9,179 nucleotides of DNA from DASUFH01 sp036274645 (GTDB taxonomy: Bacteria > Acidobacteriota > Terriglobia > 20CM-2-55-15). This document shows, piece after piece, positions 7,222 to 9,179 of the stretch; the first letter of the stretch is position 1; each line of letters opens with the position of its first letter. Location of the stretch: positions 1 to 9,179 of the forward strand of contig DASUFH010000258.1 of NCBI GenBank assembly GCA_036274645.1. The letters are read 5' to 3'. A model generated the notes under the pieces. The model worked only from the letters and a program-made list of their open reading frames with translations, searched no databases and had not been told where the DNA came from. Both the position numbers and the translations under genes were made by a program.

Positions 7222-7296
7222 TTCAAACGGGGTATGAGGAATTTTCAAACGATTCTTCCATAACTTTACACGGAGCTTTAAACGGTTTTTCCAACG
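7222..7296. promoter_or_regulatory. Octamer repeat array in the divergent promoter region, candidate SARP operator
   Basis: The 178 bp between the divergent genes is AT-rich compared with its surroundings. It contains TTCAAACG at 7222-7229 and 7244-7251 (exact copies 22 bp apart), TTTACACG at 7265-7272, TTTAAACG at 7277-7284 and TTCCAACG at 7289-7296; the last three are 12 bp apart. SARP regulators are known to bind short direct repeats at spacings of 11 or 22 bp near the -35 element. The regulator encoded next door makes autoregulation and control of the oxygenase operon plausible. TTTACA (7265-7270) could be a -35 element for the rightward operon, but I cannot point to a good -10. Confidence 0.4.
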
Positions 7297-7365
7297 TTCA
7301 GCGGCGATTCTGGTCTCGCCGGCGACGAGAACGGTCTCCGGCAGACAAATCAGGGAACAACGAGA

Positions 7366-7372
7366 AAGGGAG
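7366..7372 (+). promoter_or_regulatory. Ribosome binding site of the diiron protein gene
   Basis: AAGGGAG seven bases before ATG 7380. It fixes the start there; the same frame is open back to 7137, inside the divergent regulator gene, but that extension has no ribosome binding site. The 10-base string AAGGGAGAAC recurs at 8339-8348 before the next gene. Confidence 0.8.
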
Positions 7373-7379
7373 AACCACC

Positions 7380-8327
7380 ATGAACGTAATGACAATGACC
7401 AAGAAAGACACTCCGTCCTGGCCGAACTACACGTATGAAGCCGCGCTGGCGGCTTCGGATCAGGTGAACTGGCGCGTGGAGGATCTGATCGGCGGCGACA
7501 AGCGCCTCGATTTCACCCGGCCCTTCATGCCCGAGTCGTTGGCGCGGGTCGAGGCGCTGGATTTTCTGAGCGCAAAGGAACGCCTGGTCCTCAACCAGAT
7601 CCGCGGACACGACTACCTCTACATCTTCGGCCTGGTCGAGGAGTTCATTCTGCCTTTCGTGCTTGATCAGGCCCGCCCCATGCTGCACGGAAACAACGCC
7701 CGGGTGCGGGCTTTCCTGAATTTCGCCAGCGAGGAGGCCAAGCACATCGATCTGTTCAAGCGCTTCCGGACCGACTTCCTTGCGTCCTTCGGAAGTCACT
7801 GCGATGTGATCGGGCCTCCTGAGGCGATTGCGCAGGCCATCCTCTCGAAGCATCCGCTGGCGGTCGCGCTGGTGATTCTGCACATCGAGTGGATGACGCA
7901 GCGCCACTATCTGGACAGCGTGCTCCATGATGACGGCCTCGATCCGCAGTTCAAGAGCCTGCTCCAGCATCACTGGATGGAAGAAGCCCAGCACGCGAAG
8001 CTCGACACGTTGATGGTTCATGCGATCAGCGACGCCTGTACGGAAGAGGAGCGCGCCAACGCCATCGACGGCTATCTCGAGATCGGCGGGATTCTCGACG
8101 CGGGACTGATGCAACAGGTTCAGTTCGATTTCGAAGCGCTGCAGCGGGCGACCGGACGCGCGTTTACTCCGGAAGAGACGGACCGCTTCTTCGCCATCCA
8201 ACAACAGGCGACGCGCTGGACGTACCGGGGGACCGGCATGTCCCACAAGAACTTCCTGTCGACTGTGGACCTCGTGAAGCCGGGGGCAAGCGCGCGGTTG
8301 GCCGAGATTGTTCCGATGTTTTCGTGA
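7380..8327 (+). CDS. Ferritin-like diiron protein, AurF/CmlI-type N-oxygenase candidate
   Basis: The 315-residue, mainly helical, cytosolic protein has no signal peptide. Its metal-ligand pattern is complete and doubled: Glu87 or Glu88, then EEAKH (Glu119, His122), and Glu170 (HIEW), then HWMEEAQH (Glu202, His205). His198 lies four residues before Glu202. This matches the EX28-37(D/E)EXXH signature and the extra histidine (HX3EX2H) that give AurF-type arylamine N-oxygenases seven ligands instead of six. Length also fits that family. The expected chemistry is O2-dependent oxidation, for instance of an amine to a nitro or hydroxylamine group; the substrate is unknown. Other ferritin-like diiron oxidases remain possible, because the assignment rests on ligand spacing rather than overall similarity. 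The gene heads an operon with a methyltransferase 25 bp downstream and diverges from the SARP-like regulator. Confidence 0.75.
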   Translation: MNVMTMTKKDTPSWPNYTYEAALAASDQVNWRVEDLIGGDKRLDFTRPFMPESLARVEALDFLSAKERLVLNQIRGHDYLYIFGLVEEFILPFVLDQARPMLHGNNARVRAFLNFASEEAKHIDLFKRFRTDFLASFGSHCDVIGPPEAIAQAILSKHPLAVALVILHIEWMTQRHYLDSVLHDDGLDPQFKSLLQHHWMEEAQHAKLDTLMVHAISDACTEEERANAIDGYLEIGGILDAGLMQQVQFDFEALQRATGRAFTPEETDRFFAIQQQATRWTYRGTGMSHKNFLSTVDLVKPGASARLAEIVPMFS

Positions 8328-8338
8328 TCCTTGCGTTG

Positions 8339-8345
8339 AAGGGAG
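8339..8345 (+). promoter_or_regulatory. Ribosome binding site of the downstream methyltransferase gene
   Basis: AAGGGAG seven bases before ATG 8353. It rules out the in-frame upstream ATG at 8308, which would overlap the end of the diiron gene and add 15 residues. Confidence 0.8.
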
Positions 8346-8352
8346 AACGAAC

Positions 8353-9138
8353 ATGGCTACAGCATGTCCAACCGGTTTTGACGCGAAGCGTCTGCGGGAA
8401 TCCGTACGGACGATCTACGATCGCGTCGCAGCGGACCCCGCAACCGGGTTTCACTTCAACGTCGGTCTGGAGTACGCGGTGAATCTGCTCCACTACGATC
8501 GCCGCGACCTCGAAACGCTTCCGAAGCGGGCGACCGCCCGCTTCGCGGGGGTCGGCAACCCGCATCGGATTGGCCCGATCCCCCCGGGCGCCACCGTTGT
8601 GGATATCGGCTCCGGCGCCGGCGCCGATCTGCTGATCGCCGCGCTGCGGGTCGGCCCGTCCGGGCGCGCCATCGGCGTCGATCCGAATCTTGCGATGCGG
8701 GAATCCGTCATGGCGTCAGCGAGGGACGCCGGCCTTGCGGACCGCGTGTCGACGCTGGACGGAATCTCGGAATCGCTTCCGCTTCCCGACGGGAGCGCTG
8801 ACGTCGCTATTTCAAATGGCGTCCTCAACCTCGCCATGGATAAACGGAAGGCCGTTGCCGAGATTCATCGCGTGCTTCGGCCCGGAGGGAAGCTGTATCT
8901 CGCCGACGTCTTTCTCGACGTGCAGCTGCGGGAGAGTGAACGCGCCAATTCCGATCTCTGGGCCGGCTGCGTTGCCGGCGCTCTGCGCGAAGAAGAACTC
9001 ATCGAAATTGCCCGGCAGGAAGGATTCAAGGACTGCCGGATTGTTGAACGCTTCAGAAGCTTTCAAGGATCTCAGGTAGAAAAGAAGGTCTCCGCCAAAG
9101 CCGGCGTTCATGGCGCCAATTTCTCAGGCGTTTCGTAG
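8353..9138 (+). CDS. Class I SAM methyltransferase, arsenite-methyltransferase-like but lacking two conserved cysteines
   Basis: The 261-residue protein has the order of an ArsM-type enzyme. LETLPKRA.ARFAGVGNP is at 53-70, SAM motif I VVDIGSGAGAD at 82-92, the acidic loop GVD at 108-110 and SLPLPDGSADV at 141-151. SNGVLNLAMDK (154-164), HRVLRPGGKLYLADV (172-186) and DLWAGCVAGAL (201-211) follow. In bacterial ArsM proteins the corresponding sites normally read GCGNP, SNCVINL and (Y/W)xGCxxGA, and these cysteines bind As(III). Here the first is Val67, the second Gly156, and only Cys206 remains, so arsenite methylation is unlikely. It is more probably a small-molecule methyltransferase recruited from that family. 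It follows the diiron gene by 25 bp and shares its AAGGGAGAAC leader, so the two are cotranscribed and may act in sequence on one substrate. Confidence 0.85.
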   Translation: MATACPTGFDAKRLRESVRTIYDRVAADPATGFHFNVGLEYAVNLLHYDRRDLETLPKRATARFAGVGNPHRIGPIPPGATVVDIGSGAGADLLIAALRVGPSGRAIGVDPNLAMRESVMASARDAGLADRVSTLDGISESLPLPDGSADVAISNGVLNLAMDKRKAVAEIHRVLRPGGKLYLADVFLDVQLRESERANSDLWAGCVAGALREEELIEIARQEGFKDCRIVERFRSFQGSQVEKKVSAKAGVHGANFSGVS

Positions 9139-9147
9139 AACAGGGGA

Positions 9148-9179
9148 ATGAGGGACAGAGAGCAATTTCGCGTTCGCGA
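9148..9179 (+). other. Possible start of a further gene, cut by the window edge
   Basis: After the stop at 9138, an ATG at 9148 opens a frame (MRDREQFRVR) to the window end, but its AGGGGA is too close for a normal ribosome binding site. GAGGGAC at 9149-9155 could instead serve a start just outside the window. Too little sequence to name anything. Confidence 0.2.

Noticed and set aside
6482..7237. Plus-strand frame of 251 codons opposite the regulator's N-terminus
   Set aside because: The minus strand encodes the winged helix and BTAD domains here; the plus translation is a Gln/Arg-rich shadow.
7137..7379. Upstream extension of the diiron gene
   Set aside because: It would overlap the divergent regulator start, has no ribosome binding site, and its translation does not resemble the family.
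7350..8354. Minus-strand open frame of 334 codons antisense to the diiron gene
   Set aside because: The plus-strand product has a full diiron ligand set and a strong ribosome binding site. The antisense translation shows no motif and is a typical shadow frame in GC-rich DNA.
8353..9138. Annotation as a true arsenite methyltransferase (arsM)
   Set aside because: Two of the three conserved cysteines are replaced (Val67, Gly156), and no arsenic gene is nearby.

Overview
The window is GC-rich with compact genes, clear Shine-Dalgarno motifs and no eukaryotic features, so it is bacterial chromosome. A secreted collagen-like protein, a large SARP/AAA/TPR regulator, a doubled DUF4242 protein and a YheT-type hydrolase together suggest a soil bacterium, most plausibly an Acidobacteriota member. 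That placement is an inference from gene style. No rRNA, tRNA, transposase, integrase or CRISPR array was seen.

Left part (1-1514). A minus-strand gene for a secreted protein with ten Gly-X-Y triplets runs off the left edge. It is followed by about 800 bases without a convincing gene. This stretch holds a 222-bp composite inverted repeat (1091-1312). Its two halves each carry the same three hairpins in the same order, and stem differences between the halves are compensated.

Middle part (1515-4134). A plus-strand pair encodes a CrtF-type SAM methyltransferase and, one base later, a YheT/EMB8-like alpha/beta hydrolase. They converge on a minus-strand gene for a tandem DUF4242 protein. That gene overlaps by 32 bp the 3' end of the regulator gene upstream of it on the same strand.

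Right part (4103-9179). A 1032-residue regulator (SARP-like winged helix, BTAD, AAA/STAND ATPase, TPR region) is transcribed leftward. Diverging from it across 178 bp is a plus-strand operon. Its first gene encodes a ferritin-like diiron protein with the full seven-ligand pattern of AurF/CmlI N-oxygenases. Its second encodes a methyltransferase of arsenite-methyltransferase descent that lacks two of that family's three conserved cysteines. The AT-rich divergent region contains repeats of a TTCAAACG-like octamer, two exact copies lying 22 bp apart, which suits a SARP-type operator.

Taken together, a diiron oxygenase, two methyltransferases, a hydrolase and a pathway-type regulator look like part of a small-molecule biosynthesis or modification locus. 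The substrate cannot be read from the sequence, and the locus probably continues past position 9179.
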